Positions 20,564-30,167 are shown, counted from the first letter of the stretch. The stretch: 64,000 bases of DNA from Mesorhizobium sp. B4-1-4 (GCF_006439395.2 NZ_CP083950.1:868001-932000), one strand, 5' to 3'. Numbers and translations: made by a program. The notes: generated by a model not told the origin, from the sequence alone.

Positions 20564-22197
20564 TGGCCGACAACAATGCCGGGCAGGGGGCCGAATGGTG
20601 GCGGGGCTGCGTCATCTATCAGGTTTATCCGCGCTCCTTCCAGGACACGACCGGTGACGGCAGCGGCGATCTCAGGGGCATCACGGCGAGGCTTGCCCAT
20701 ATCGCCTCGCTCGGTGTCGATGCCGTCTGGCTATCACCCTTCTTCAAGTCGCCGATGGCCGACATGGGCTATGACGTATCGGACTATCGCGACGTCGATC
20801 CGATGTTCGGCACGCTGGAGGATTTTGACGGGTTGGTCGCCGAAGCGCACCGTCTGGGCCTGAAGATCATCATCGATCAGGTGCTGTCGCACTCATCCGA
20901 CAGGCACGAATGGTTTGTCGAAAGCCGAGCCAGCCGCGACAATCCCAAGGCAGACTGGTACGTCTGGGCCGATACGAAACCCGATGGCAACGCGCCCAAC
21001 AACTGGCTGTCCGTCTTCGGCGGGCCGGCCTGGGAGTGGGATTCGACCCGCCGGCAATATTACATGCACAATTTCCTCGCCTCGCAGCCCGACCTGAATT
21101 TCCACAATCCGGATGTCCAGGATGCGCTTTTGGACACGGTGCGCTTCTGGCTGGAGCGTGGCGTCGACGGCTTCCGGCTGGATACGGTCAACTACTATGT
21201 CCATGACCGCTGGCTGCGCAGCAACCCGCCTCTGGCGTCGAGCGTCGCCGGCACCAATGGCGAGACCAACACCTATCTCTATCAGGAGCATCTGTTCGAC
21301 AAGTCGCAGCCGGAAAACCTTGCCTTCCTCAGGCGCTTCAGGGCGCTGCTCGACGAGTATCAGGGCCGCGCCGCTGTCGGTGAAATCGGCGATGAAGGAC
21401 GCTCGCTGCAGACGCTCGCCGCCTACACATCCGGCGGCGACAAGCTGCAGATGTGCTACACTTTCGACCTGCTCGGTCCGCAGTTTTCGGCCGCGCATGT
21501 GCGCGGCTGTGTCGAGGCTTTTGAAAGCGCGGTTGCCGATGGCTGGGTCTGCTGGGCGTTCTCCAATCATGATGTGGTGCGCCATGTGAGCCGCTGGACA
21601 CGGCCGGGCGGCGATCCCGACATGGTGGCCAGGTTCTCGATCCTGTTGCTGTGCAGCCTGCGCGGTTCGATCTGCCTCTACCAGGGAGAGGAACTCGGGC
21701 TCGATGAGGCGGAGCTTGCCTATGAGGATCTGCGCGATCCCGTTGGCATCCGCTTCTGGCCCGGTGTCAAGGGCAGGGATGGTTGTCGCACGCCGATGGT
21801 CTGGGAGGCTGGCGCCGACAATGCTGGTTTCTCCACTGGCAAGCCCTGGTTGCCGGTGCCGGCAAGCCATCGTGCCCGTGCGGTCGATGTGCAGAACCGC
21901 GAGGAGCAATCGGTGCTGTCCGCCTACCGGTCAGCGCTCGCTTTGCGCAAACGGCATCCGGCGCTGGTCGGCGGTTCGATCCGTTTTCTTGACGCAGAGG
22001 GCGACGTGCTCGCCTTCATCCGCGAAGGCGGCGAGGAGAGATTGCTCTGTGTCTTCAATTTCGCCGGGGAGCCGGCGAATTGGCCGGTGCCGTCGGATAT
22101 CGGAACTGTTACGGCTGTCTTGGGCGGCGCCACAAACGTTGAGCACAACGCGCTCGCGCTGCCGGCGCTCGGCTGTTTCCTCGGTCGGCTTGACTGA
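20563..22197 (+). CDS. Alpha-glucosidase, GH13 family
   Basis: A 544-residue GH13 exo-acting alpha-glucosidase (oligo-1,6-glucosidase/AglA-like). The N-terminal block IYQVYPRSFQDTTGDGSGDLRGI is typical. Catalytic residues are in DGFRLDTVNYYVHD (nucleophile Asp), AVGEIGDE (acid/base Glu) and FSNHDVVRH (transition-state Asp). It probably finishes degradation of maltodextrins, or of alpha-glucosides such as trehalulose or maltose, to glucose in the cytoplasm; no signal peptide is seen. It overlaps glgX, and I choose ATG over the in-frame GTG one codon earlier. Its place at the end of the glycogen operon is unusual compared with enteric operons. Confidence 0.9.
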   Translation: MADNNAGQGAEWWRGCVIYQVYPRSFQDTTGDGSGDLRGITARLAHIASLGVDAVWLSPFFKSPMADMGYDVSDYRDVDPMFGTLEDFDGLVAEAHRLGLKIIIDQVLSHSSDRHEWFVESRASRDNPKADWYVWADTKPDGNAPNNWLSVFGGPAWEWDSTRRQYYMHNFLASQPDLNFHNPDVQDALLDTVRFWLERGVDGFRLDTVNYYVHDRWLRSNPPLASSVAGTNGETNTYLYQEHLFDKSQPENLAFLRRFRALLDEYQGRAAVGEIGDEGRSLQTLAAYTSGGDKLQMCYTFDLLGPQFSAAHVRGCVEAFESAVADGWVCWAFSNHDVVRHVSRWTRPGGDPDMVARFSILLLCSLRGSICLYQGEELGLDEAELAYEDLRDPVGIRFWPGVKGRDGCRTPMVWEAGADNAGFSTGKPWLPVPASHRARAVDVQNREEQSVLSAYRSALALRKRHPALVGGSIRFLDAEGDVLAFIREGGEERLLCVFNFAGEPANWPVPSDIGTVTAVLGGATNVEHNALALPALGCFLGRLD

Positions 22198-22242
22198 TCG
22201 CGGTTCGACCGTCTTTCAAGCGACCCGCTTGGCCGAAAAGCT

Positions 22243-24000
22243 CTACTGAACGAGCACCGCCCGCCCGCAGGTCGCTCCGGTGACGCGCACGTCGGCCTGG
22301 CCGACACCGACACCCAGTGCCGAAAGCACATTGTAAAGCAAGTCGTCGACGGGCGCTGTCACGGTGTTAAGCAAAGCCGCCACCGCCGGCTTGACCGTTC
22401 CGAGCAGGGCGGTCGCATCGATCCCGAGACCAAGCAGATTGGCCGAAAGCGACAGGTTGTTGACCAGTGACGTGGTGAGCGACTGCGAGATGTTGCGCGT
22501 CGAAACAGTCCTGACTGTCTTGTTGGCGATGTCGGTCGCGTTGAAGGTCAGGGTTTGCGGGCTGTTGTTGGTGATCGCGGTCGCGGCCGACCCCATCACC
22601 TGGATCGGCGGTATCAACAGCAGCTTCACATCGGCGATGTCCGCATCCGTGAAGGTCTGCGGATGGCTGAAGTCGGCAAAACCAGAGGGGTTGTTGCTGT
22701 TGGCCAGGTTCAACTGGGCAATGCCAGGGTGTGCGGCGATGGAGACGTTGATGCTGGAAGGCCCTGTCGGACAGGTGATATCGGTCAGCTTGGCTTCGGC
22801 ATAGGCGACTTCCACATTGAGCGGCAGATTGACGGCGACCAGGTTGATGCCGCCGGCGAGGCCGGGCGTGCCGATACCGACGGAGGCCGTGAGTTTGATG
22901 CGCGTCTGGGCGGTCCGCACGATAGTGCCGATGCCGCCGACCGCGAGCCAGGGCGAGGATTGCGCCGGCTCTCCAATGGCAATGCTGAGCTTGGTGGAGA
23001 GCAGCCCCGGTATGGTGGCGCCGAGATCGACCGCGGCCTGGTTGGTGCCGTTCGCGAGTACGGCCGCGGCGGTCAGCATTCCCATGGCGCTTGCGTCGAT
23101 CCCAAGGCCGGACGGCTGTTGCCCGAGGCCGAGGCTGCCGACGGAACCAAGGTCGACAAGGCTGCTGAGCGGGATCTTGACGGTACCGGTCGATTTGGAG
23201 GCGATGATCTGCAACGCGACCTTGGCGGTATTGCCGAGGCCAGGAACATTGGCCATGGCGGTGGCGATCTGGCCGACGGTCGCTTTCGAGGCCAGGACGT
23301 CGGAGTAGGTGCCGGCCGTGATGTTCAGTTGTGTGGCGAGCGCACTGACGAAGGAAAGCACGCTGACATCGGCCGAAATCAGCCCATTATAGTCCATGAC
23401 GCTGAGCGAGATGTTGCCGCCGAGAAGTCCGCTCAAAAGAGCGTTGAGGATGCCGCCGTTGACGCTGAGCAGTCGGGATCCGACCGAGAATGTCGCCTGC
23501 GGCGTCATGCTGGCGGTGGCTTGGGTGCCGATGACCGGAGTGGGCAAAAGCGAGCTGGCGAAGTAGCGGGCGGGGATTTTCGTCAACGTGACGCGCACTG
23601 CATTATAGGGTGTCACGCCGGCCTGGAAGCGCTGGCCGACATTGGCGGTTGACGAGGCATATCGGCCTTGCGTGACCGTCACCACTGTCTTATCGACAGC
23701 CGGGGGAATGGTCTGGCCCGAAGCTTGAACGACGATACCTAGCATGCCGTTGTCGGTGAGCGTGGTGACGACCGCCGTGTTGATATTGTTGATGTTCGAG
23801 GCGGCGGTGATCGCCGCCAGGTCGACCATCGCCTGGGCTTGCCGGCGCTCGGTGTAGATTGAGGCCTCATCGATGGCCACCGCGGCCAGCGCCAGCGCGA
23901 CCGGTGCGCTCAATGCCGTCATGACGGCGAAGTTCGCCTTCTTGTCGGCAAGCATACGCTGGGAAAGCCGCACCACCTTCGTGCGCCGACGCAACGGCAT
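22243..24000 (-). CDS. TadG-like pilus-assembly / surface protein
   Basis: A 585-residue protein with a cytoplasmic RRR-rich start, a single N-terminal membrane segment (about residues 25-46, AVMTALSAPVALALAAVAIDEA) and the TadG N-terminal pattern continuing YTERRQAQAMVDLAAITAA. The long exported part is rich in Ala, Gly, Asn and Leu, with low-complexity LGxG repeats and no von Willebrand A motif that I can find. TadG-like proteins act with TadE pseudopilins in Flp/Tad pili. It starts immediately after the tadE-like stop. No cpaA-F or flp gene is nearby, so its machinery must be encoded elsewhere. Confidence 0.75.
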   Translation of the reverse strand: MPLRRRTKVVRLSQRMLADKKANFAVMTALSAPVALALAAVAIDEASIYTERRQAQAMVDLAAITAASNINNINTAVVTTLTDNGMLGIVVQASGQTIPPAVDKTVVTVTQGRYASSTANVGQRFQAGVTPYNAVRVTLTKIPARYFASSLLPTPVIGTQATASMTPQATFSVGSRLLSVNGGILNALLSGLLGGNISLSVMDYNGLISADVSVLSFVSALATQLNITAGTYSDVLASKATVGQIATAMANVPGLGNTAKVALQIIASKSTGTVKIPLSSLVDLGSVGSLGLGQQPSGLGIDASAMGMLTAAAVLANGTNQAAVDLGATIPGLLSTKLSIAIGEPAQSSPWLAVGGIGTIVRTAQTRIKLTASVGIGTPGLAGGINLVAVNLPLNVEVAYAEAKLTDITCPTGPSSINVSIAAHPGIAQLNLANSNNPSGFADFSHPQTFTDADIADVKLLLIPPIQVMGSAATAITNNSPQTLTFNATDIANKTVRTVSTRNISQSLTTSLVNNLSLSANLLGLGIDATALLGTVKPAVAALLNTVTAPVDDLLYNVLSALGVGVGQADVRVTGATCGRAVLVQ

Positions 24001-24459
24001 TCAGATACCCCCAACTCTGATCGTTGACTGGCGCGTGATCGTGGTCCCCGGCATGGCTATGCCCGGGAAAAGATTCCAGATCGGCAGGTTGCGTGCATCG
24101 TACTGGATGGACACCACGAACTGGCTCCCGTCGGCGGTGCTGTCATTGGCCTGGTAGGTCAGCTTGCTGGCATCGACGAAGGGATAGCCGCCGGCGTTGT
24201 TTGTCAGGAAGCTGGCCACGAGCGTCTGCCGCTCGGTCTGGTTCAACCCGGCGATGGCCGTCCGGGCGGCGTCTGCCGCGATCTGCTGGATTGAGTTGGC
24301 GGCCCCAAAATAGATGCCATATGCAACCATCCCGAGCAGGAGAAGGATGAAGAGCGGTGATAGCACAGCGAACTCGACTGCCGAGGTCTCCGAAGCATCT
24401 GTTCGGAACTCGCGCCATCTGACCTTGGAAACAAGCTTCTCAACCATGGTGCCGAGCAT
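24001..24459 (-). CDS. TadE-like pseudopilin
   Basis: A 152-residue protein with the TadE signature: a short basic leader, then ETSAVEFAVLSPLFILLLLGMVAYGIYFGAANSI, where a Glu at position +5 of the mature hydrophobic helix is typical of TadE/TadF pseudopilins processed by a CpaA-type prepilin peptidase. The exported part (residues 60-152) is small and beta-rich. It lies directly upstream of the TadG-like gene on the same strand (TGA next to ATG). A role in pilus assembly or adhesion is inferred from the family. Confidence 0.82.
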   Translation of the reverse strand: MLGTMVEKLVSKVRWREFRTDASETSAVEFAVLSPLFILLLLGMVAYGIYFGAANSIQQIAADAARTAIAGLNQTERQTLVASFLTNNAGGYPFVDASKLTYQANDSTADGSQFVVSIQYDARNLPIWNLFPGIAMPGTTITRQSTIRVGGI

Positions 24460-24562
24460 GCCAAATTTCGCATGCAGAAAGCGAAAACTCAGGGTACAAC
24501 CGGCGGCTGCGCACGATTGAAAAAGCCATTTCTAATTTAGCGGTTGCTTCTGTGATTGCGGG

Positions 24563-24619
24563 GATTGACTTAGGGTCAATCAGTACTCGGTTGAAAAGAG
24601 CTTACCTCCTGTCTAGTCT
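24563..24619 (+). promoter_or_regulatory. Candidate oppA promoter with upstream palindrome
   Basis: GATTGAC (24563-24569) and GTCAATC (24575-24581) form a perfect 7-bp inverted repeat around TTAGG. Ten bases on, TTGAAA (24591-24596) and TAGTCT (24614-24619) are spaced by 17 bp, fitting a sigma-70-type promoter for the peptide transporter. The regulator is unknown. Confidence 0.45.
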
Positions 24620-24732
24620 CCTGCCACCAGCTGCCGGAGGGAACCGGCGGCACGCTCAAAGGAGCCAGGCATCGGTCCGGGGCGTCAACACACGAAAAGG
24701 CGCGCGACGGCAGCGCCGATAGGGAGAACTTC

Positions 24733-26325
24733 ATGCTGAAAAACATGCTGAAGGCGACAGTTTTCGCCACGACCATGGCAGTGACCGCCGGCACGTTCTA
24801 CACGCCGGCATTCGCCGAAATTGTCTACAACCGAGGCACCGCTGCCGAATCCGAATCCGTCGACCCGCACAAGACCTCGACGGTCTACGAAGCCAATGTC
24901 TTGCGCGACCTGTTCCAGGGCCTCGTCATGCAGGATGAGAAGGCCAATGTCATCCCAGGCGCCGCCGAGAGCTGGACGGTATCGGATGACGGCACCGTCT
25001 ACACCTTCAAGCTGCGCAAGGACGGCATGTGGTCGGATGGCAGCCCGGTGACGGCCGAGGACTTCGTCTATGCCTTCCGCAGGCTGGAGGATCCGGCCAC
25101 CGGCGCCGAATATGCTTCCATGCTCTATCCCATCAAGAATGCCGAGGAGGTCAACACCAAGAAGGGCAAGCCTGAGGATATGGGCGCCAAGGCGATTGAC
25201 GCAAATACGCTGGAAGTGACGCTGAAGGCGCCGACGCCCTACTTCCTGGAGATGCTGACCCACCAGGCGACCTATCCGGTCAGCAAGGCCTCCATCGAAA
25301 AGCTCGGCGCCGACTGGATCAAGCCGGGCAAGCTGGTGTCGAACGGCGCCTACACGCTGGCGGAATGGGTCCCTAACGACCACATGAAGCTGGTCAAGAA
25401 TCCGAAATTCTGGGATGCGGGCAGCGTCAAGATCGACGTCGTCAACTACATTCCGACCGAAGACCGTTCTTCGGCGATGAAGCGCTTCGAGGCTGGCGAA
25501 CTCGACAGCTACGACGATCTGCCGACCGAACAGCTCGCCGACCTGAAAACCAAGTTCGGCGACCAGATCCATGTCGGGCCGTATCTCGGCACCTACTATT
25601 ATGCGATCAAGACCGACAAGGCGCCGTGGAACAACCCCGAGCTGCGCAACGCCATCTCGATGGCGATCGACCGTGACTTCATCGCCGAAAAGGTCTGGCA
25701 GAATTCGATGCTGCCCGGCTATTCGATGGTGCCTCCCGGCATTGAGGGCTACACGCCGGCAATGGCCAAATATGCCGACATGCCGCAGATCGATCGTGAG
25801 GACGCGGCCAAGAAAATCCTCGAGAAGCTCGGCTATACGCCCGAACATCCGCTGAAGATGGAGATCCGCTACAACACCTCGGAGAACCACAAGAACACTG
25901 CCGTTGCCATTCAGGAGCAGTTGAAGCCCCTCGGCGTCGACGTCACCTTGCTCAACACCGACACCAAGACCCACTATTCCTTCCTGGAGCAGAAGGGCGA
26001 CTATGACGTGGCGCGCGCCGCCTGGATCGCCGACTACAAGGATCCGGAAACCTTCCTCGGCATTTCGCGCAAGGCGAGCGGCAACAACTATTCGAGCTAC
26101 AACAGCCCGCAATACGAGGCTGCCATGGACAAGGCAGCCGCTGCCGGCGGCAAGCCTGAAGAGCGCATGAAGGATCTCGCTGAAGCCGAGCGCATCCTGG
26201 TCGACGACGTCGGCCAGATTCCGCTGCTCTACTATAGCTACCACGACATCGTTTCCACGAAGCTGCACGGCTTTGTCGACAATGTGATGGACGTTCACCC
26301 GTCCCGCTTCATCAGCAAGGACTGA
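24733..26325 (+). CDS. oppA: Peptide ABC transporter substrate-binding protein (OppA-like)
   Basis: A 530-residue periplasmic binding protein of family SBP_bac_5, carrying oligopeptides (possibly murein peptides) to the transporter encoded downstream. A signal peptide (MLKNMLKATVFATTMAVTAG, cleavage near AFA-EIV) is followed by the start typical of OppA proteins, YNRGTAAESESVDPHKTS. Family blocks WSDGSPVTAEDFVYAFRR and LDSYDDLPTEQ are recognisable. AGGGAGAAC lies 5 bp before the ATG. A GC-rich hairpin separates it from oppB, consistent with higher expression of the binding protein. Confidence 0.92.
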   Translation: MLKNMLKATVFATTMAVTAGTFYTPAFAEIVYNRGTAAESESVDPHKTSTVYEANVLRDLFQGLVMQDEKANVIPGAAESWTVSDDGTVYTFKLRKDGMWSDGSPVTAEDFVYAFRRLEDPATGAEYASMLYPIKNAEEVNTKKGKPEDMGAKAIDANTLEVTLKAPTPYFLEMLTHQATYPVSKASIEKLGADWIKPGKLVSNGAYTLAEWVPNDHMKLVKNPKFWDAGSVKIDVVNYIPTEDRSSAMKRFEAGELDSYDDLPTEQLADLKTKFGDQIHVGPYLGTYYYAIKTDKAPWNNPELRNAISMAIDRDFIAEKVWQNSMLPGYSMVPPGIEGYTPAMAKYADMPQIDREDAAKKILEKLGYTPEHPLKMEIRYNTSENHKNTAVAIQEQLKPLGVDVTLLNTDTKTHYSFLEQKGDYDVARAAWIADYKDPETFLGISRKASGNNYSSYNSPQYEAAMDKAAAAGGKPEERMKDLAEAERILVDDVGQIPLLYYSYHDIVSTKLHGFVDNVMDVHPSRFISKD

Positions 26326-26340
26326 CCTCCCAGGCCAAAC

Positions 26341-26367
26341 CCGCCGCGCCCTTGAGTGGCGCGGCGG
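26341..26367 (+). promoter_or_regulatory. Stem-loop between oppA and oppB
   Basis: CCGCCGCGCC and GGCGCGGCGG form a perfect 10-bp stem with a CTTGAGT loop, 16 bp after the oppA stop. There is no T-run after it, so I read it as an mRNA-stability or attenuation hairpin rather than a strong terminator. Confidence 0.6.
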
Positions 26368-26493
26368 TGCTGGTTTGCCATCGCATCGGCCCGGGAACCG
26401 GAATCGCTTTTCGGAAAGTTCGGTGCGTAGATTTGAAAGCCGGAGTACAATCGTCCCGTTGGACGGATGTGTTCCGGATCAAGCGGGGCACCG

Positions 26494-27417
26494 ATGCTGC
26501 GATATGTATTCCGGCGGCTCTTGACCGCCATTCCGACGCTGTTCGTTATCGTGACGATGGCGTTCTTTCTGATGCGGGTTGCGCCGGGCGGGCCATTCAA
26601 CCAGGAGCGGGGACTGAGCCCCGAGATCAGGGCTAACCTTGAAGCCCAGTATGGTCTCAACGACCCGCTCTGGCTGCAATATGCGCATTATCTCGGCAAT
26701 CTGCTGCGCGGTAATTTCGGCCCGAGCTACAACATGCCGGACTTCACCGTCACCGAATTGTTTGCCAAGGGCCTGCCCATTTCCGTCCAGCTCGGTGCCT
26801 CGGCGCTGATCCTGGCGCTGCTGCTCGGCAGCCTGCTCGGCACCATTGCCGCGCTCAACCAGAACAAGCTTGGCGACTATGCGGTGATTGCGTTGGCGAC
26901 AGCCGGCAGCACCATTCCGACCTTCGTCATCGCGCCGGTGATCCAGCTCCTGTTCGGGCTGACCTGGAAGCTGTTGCCGATCGGCGGTTGGGGCGATGGC
27001 GCCTTCATCAACAAGGTCGGCCCGGTGCTGACGCTTGCCTTGCCGCAGATTGCCATCGTTGCCCGCCTCATGCGGGGTTCGATGATTGAATCGCTGCGGT
27101 CCCACCATATCCGAACCGCCCGCGCGCTCGGCCTTTCCGACTTGTCGGTGGTGGTCAAGCACGCGCTGCGCGGTGCCATCCTGCCGATCGTCTCCTTCAC
27201 CGGTCCGGCGGCGGCAGCGCTGCTGACCGGCTCGGTCATTGTCGAGACCATCTTCTCCATTCCCGGCGTCGGCCGTTATTTCGTCGATGCCGCGCTCAAC
27301 CGCGACTACACGCTGGTGATGGGGACGGTGGTGGTGATCGCCATCTTCACCATCGTCTTCAACCTGATCGTCGATGTCATGTACGCGGTCGTCGACCCAA
27401 GGGTGCGCTATGACTGA
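26494..27417 (+). CDS. oppB: Peptide ABC transporter permease (OppB-like)
   Basis: A 307-residue inner-membrane permease (BPD_transp_1) with six predicted membrane segments. It begins with the family-typical MLRYVFRRLLTAIPTLFVIV, and the cytoplasmic EAA loop is seen as HHIRTARALGLSDLSVVVKHALR near residue 204, the contact site for the ATPase. I chose the ATG at 26494 because it starts at the conserved MLRYVxRR; an earlier in-frame start at 26467 would add nine unconserved residues. It overlaps oppC by 8 bp. Confidence 0.92.
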   Translation: MLRYVFRRLLTAIPTLFVIVTMAFFLMRVAPGGPFNQERGLSPEIRANLEAQYGLNDPLWLQYAHYLGNLLRGNFGPSYNMPDFTVTELFAKGLPISVQLGASALILALLLGSLLGTIAALNQNKLGDYAVIALATAGSTIPTFVIAPVIQLLFGLTWKLLPIGGWGDGAFINKVGPVLTLALPQIAIVARLMRGSMIESLRSHHIRTARALGLSDLSVVVKHALRGAILPIVSFTGPAAAALLTGSVIVETIFSIPGVGRYFVDAALNRDYTLVMGTVVVIAIFTIVFNLIVDVMYAVVDPRVRYD

Positions 27418-28531
27418 CATCGCAGCCACAGCTCCCGTCGTGGTCGGCCGCTCGCTCTGGGGCGATGCCTGGGCGCGCCTGAAGGCCAATCGCGCCGCCA
27501 TGTTCAGCCTCTACTACCTCGTTTTTATCGCCGCCATCAGCGTGTTCGGCCCTTGGTTTGTGCCGCACCAGTATACGACCATCTATGCCGACTATGTGCG
27601 CACGCCGCCGAGTCTTACGGCCTACCCGAAGGCCGATATGATCGAGACGGCCCTCAACGACGCGATCAAGCGCATGCGGGTCGACATCAAGGAATGGAAG
27701 CAGGATGGGGAGCGCGTCACGGTCACCGTCACCTCCACCAAACCGATCGATGATCGCAACATCCGCTACCTCGACCGCTCCGATGCCTTCGACGACACCA
27801 AAGTCGAGAGCAAGTCGCCCGACGGCCTCGAAGTGGTGATGAGCACGTCGGTGAAGCAGCAATATTTTCTGTTCGGCACCGACAATACCGGCCGCGATCT
27901 TCTCTCGCGCACACTGATGGCCGGCCGCATATCGCTGGCCATCGGCCTGCTTGCTGGTGTCGTGGCGGTGGTGATCGGGGTGGTCTACGGCGCCACGGCC
28001 GGCTTTGCAGGGGGCAAGGTCGACGAGGTCATGATGCGCATCGTCGACGTGCTCTATTCCTTGCCGTTCATTTTCTTCGTCATCATGCTGGTGGTGTTCT
28101 TCGGCCGCAATTTCGTGCTGATGTTCCTGGCGGTCGGTGCGGTGCTGTGGCTCGACATGGCACGCATCGTGCGTGGCCAGGCATTGTCGATCCGACGTCA
28201 GGAATATGTCCAGGCGGCGGAGGCGATGGGCGTCGGCCACCGCGGCATCCTGCTACGCCATGTCATCCCCAATCTGCTTGGTCCGGTGGTGATCTACATG
28301 ACGCTGCTGGTGCCACAGGTCATTATCCTGGAAAGCTTCCTGTCATTCCTCGGCCTTGGCATCCAGGAGCCGATGACCAGCTGGGGCGTGCTGATCTCGG
28401 TCGGTGCCAAGAACATCGGCACCGCCAACTGGCTGCTCCTGTTCCCCGCCTTCTTCCTCGTCTCGACGCTGTTCGCCCTGAATTTCGTCGGCGACGGCCT
28501 GCGCGATGCGCTCGACCCAAGGGATCGATAA
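27410..28531 (+). CDS. oppC: Peptide ABC transporter permease (OppC-like) with periplasmic insertion
   Basis: A 373-residue permease, about 70 residues longer than common OppC proteins (~300). After the first membrane segment (FSLYYLVFIAAISVFGPWFV) there is a hydrophilic stretch of ~100 residues (about 45-150) before the conserved FGTDNTGRDLLSRTLMAGRISL. This stretch must lie in the periplasm. The EAA loop YVQAAEAMGVGHRGILLRHVIPN is intact. The start overlaps oppB. The insertion is likely a feature of a subfamily of alphaproteobacterial OppC proteins; its role is not known to me. Confidence 0.9.
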   Translation: MTDIAATAPVVVGRSLWGDAWARLKANRAAMFSLYYLVFIAAISVFGPWFVPHQYTTIYADYVRTPPSLTAYPKADMIETALNDAIKRMRVDIKEWKQDGERVTVTVTSTKPIDDRNIRYLDRSDAFDDTKVESKSPDGLEVVMSTSVKQQYFLFGTDNTGRDLLSRTLMAGRISLAIGLLAGVVAVVIGVVYGATAGFAGGKVDEVMMRIVDVLYSLPFIFFVIMLVVFFGRNFVLMFLAVGAVLWLDMARIVRGQALSIRRQEYVQAAEAMGVGHRGILLRHVIPNLLGPVVIYMTLLVPQVIILESFLSFLGLGIQEPMTSWGVLISVGAKNIGTANWLLLFPAFFLVSTLFALNFVGDGLRDALDPRDR

Positions 28532-28532
28532 G

Positions 28533-30167
28533 ATGGGGATCGCTGAGATGACCGCTCCTGAAACGATCCTCAGCGTCAAGGACCTGCGCGTCCGCTTTCG
28601 CACGCTGGATGGCGCCGTCGAGGCGGTGAAGGGCATCAACATTCATGTCAACGCGGGTGAGACCGTTGCCGTGGTCGGCGAATCCGGCTCCGGGAAAAGC
28701 CAGACCATGATGGCGGCGATGAGCTTGCTGGCCTCCAATGGCGAGGCGTCAGGCAGTGTCGACTATCGCGGCCGCAACCTGCTGACACTGAGCAAATCCG
28801 AGCTGAATAAGGTCAGGGGCCGCAAGATCAGCATGATCTTCCAGGAGCCGATGACCTCGCTCGATCCGCTCTATTCGATCGGCAACCAGTTGATCGAGCC
28901 GATCCGGCGGCATCGGGGCCTGAATGCCGCCGAGGCGCATGAGGAGGCGCTGAAGCTGCTGCGGCTGGTGCATATTCCGGATCCCGAGCGGCGGATGAAA
29001 TCCTATCCGCACGAAATGTCCGGTGGTCAGCGCCAGCGCGTGATGATCGCCATGGCGCTCGCCAACGACCCCGACATATTGATCGCCGACGAGCCGACGA
29101 CGGCCCTCGACGTGACCATCCAGGCACAGATACTGATGCTTCTGGCCGAGTTGCAGCGCAAGCTTGGCATGGCGATCGTCTTCATCACCCATGACCTTGG
29201 CATCGTCCGGCGCTTCGCCGACCGGGTCTATGTCATGCGCCAGGGCGAGGTTGTCGAGGAAGGCGAGGCGGAGGCGATCTTCGTCAACCCGCAGCATGCC
29301 TATACCAAGATGCTGCTGGCGGCCGAACCGACAGGCACCAAGGCGCCTCCGCCCGCCAATGCGCCGGTGGTCCTTGAAGGCAGGAATGTCGAAGTCACAT
29401 TCAAGATCGGCGGCGGGTTTCTGGCTGGTGAACCGCTGATGCTGCGTGCGGTCGATCACATTTCGATCCGGCTGCAGCGCAACCAGACCATCGGCATCGT
29501 CGGAGAATCCGGCTCGGGCAAGTCGACGCTCGGCCGCGCCTTGCTGCGGCTGCTGCCGAGCGATGGTTTGATCCGTTTTGGCGATCGCGACATTTCCACC
29601 GCCGACCGGCAGGCGATGCGGCCGCTGCGGCGTCAGATGCAACTCGTTTTCCAGGATCCATTCGGCTCGCTATCGCCGCGCATGACAGTCGGCCAGGTCA
29701 TTACCGAAGGCCTGCTGGTGCATGAGCCGAACCTTTCGGGCAAACAGCGCGACCAGCGCGCGGTCGAGGCCTTGCGCGAGGTCGGCCTCGATCCGAACGC
29801 CCGCAACCGCTACCCGCATGAATTCTCTGGCGGGCAGCGGCAACGCATCGCCATTGCCCGCGCCATGATCCTGAAGCCCAAAATGGTCGTACTGGATGAA
29901 CCGACCTCGGCGCTCGATCGCTCGGTGCAGAAACAGATCGTCGAACTATTGCGCAAGCTGCAGGCGGACCATGAACTGTCCTACCTGTTCATCAGCCACG
30001 ATCTCGCCGTGGTGCGCGCCATGGCCGACTACATCATCGTCATGAAGCAAGGCAAGATCGTCGAAGAAGGGCCGACCGAGGCGATCTTCGGCAATCCGCA
30101 AGCGCCCTACACGCAGACGCTGATGAACGCCGCGATTGATGTCACACGGTTCCGGTTGAGTGCGTGA
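28533..30167 (+). CDS. Fused peptide ABC transporter ATPase (OppD-OppF in one chain)
   Basis: A 544-residue protein with two complete ATPase domains. Domain 1 (about residues 10-265) has [25 protein letters not shown] and [14 protein letters not shown]. Domain 2 (about 280-544) has [25 protein letters not shown] and [12 protein letters not shown]. Each carries the oppD/F-specific tail region after the H-loop. It energises peptide uptake with OppB/OppC. AAGGG lies 9 bp before the ATG at 28533; the ATG at 28548 is an equally possible start. Fusion of D and F is the arrangement of YejF/GsiA-like ATPases. Confidence 0.92.
   Translation: MGIAEMTAPETILSVKDLRVRFRTLDGAVEAVKGINIHVNAGETVAVVGESGSGKSQTMMAAMSLLASNGEASGSVDYRGRNLLTLSKSELNKVRGRKISMIFQEPMTSLDPLYSIGNQLIEPIRRHRGLNAAEAHEEALKLLRLVHIPDPERRMKSYPHEMSGGQRQRVMIAMALANDPDILIADEPTTALDVTIQAQILMLLAELQRKLGMAIVFITHDLGIVRRFADRVYVMRQGEVVEEGEAEAIFVNPQHAYTKMLLAAEPTGTKAPPPANAPVVLEGRNVEVTFKIGGGFLAGEPLMLRAVDHISIRLQRNQTIGIVGESGSGKSTLGRALLRLLPSDGLIRFGDRDISTADRQAMRPLRRQMQLVFQDPFGSLSPRMTVGQVITEGLLVHEPNLSGKQRDQRAVEALREVGLDPNARNRYPHEFSGGQRQRIAIARAMILKPKMVVLDEPTSALDRSVQKQIVELLRKLQADHELSYLFISHDLAVVRAMADYIIVMKQGKIVEEGPTEAIFGNPQAPYTQTLMNAAIDVTRFRLSA

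Noticed and set aside
22555..23652. 365-codon plus-strand frame over tadG-like gene
   Set aside because: Gly/Arg/Asp-rich shadow; the TadG frame has the signal helix and a tadE neighbour.
24685..26298. 537-codon antisense frame over oppA
   Set aside because: Fully within an evident binding-protein gene; rich in Arg, Val and Leu as usual for shadows.
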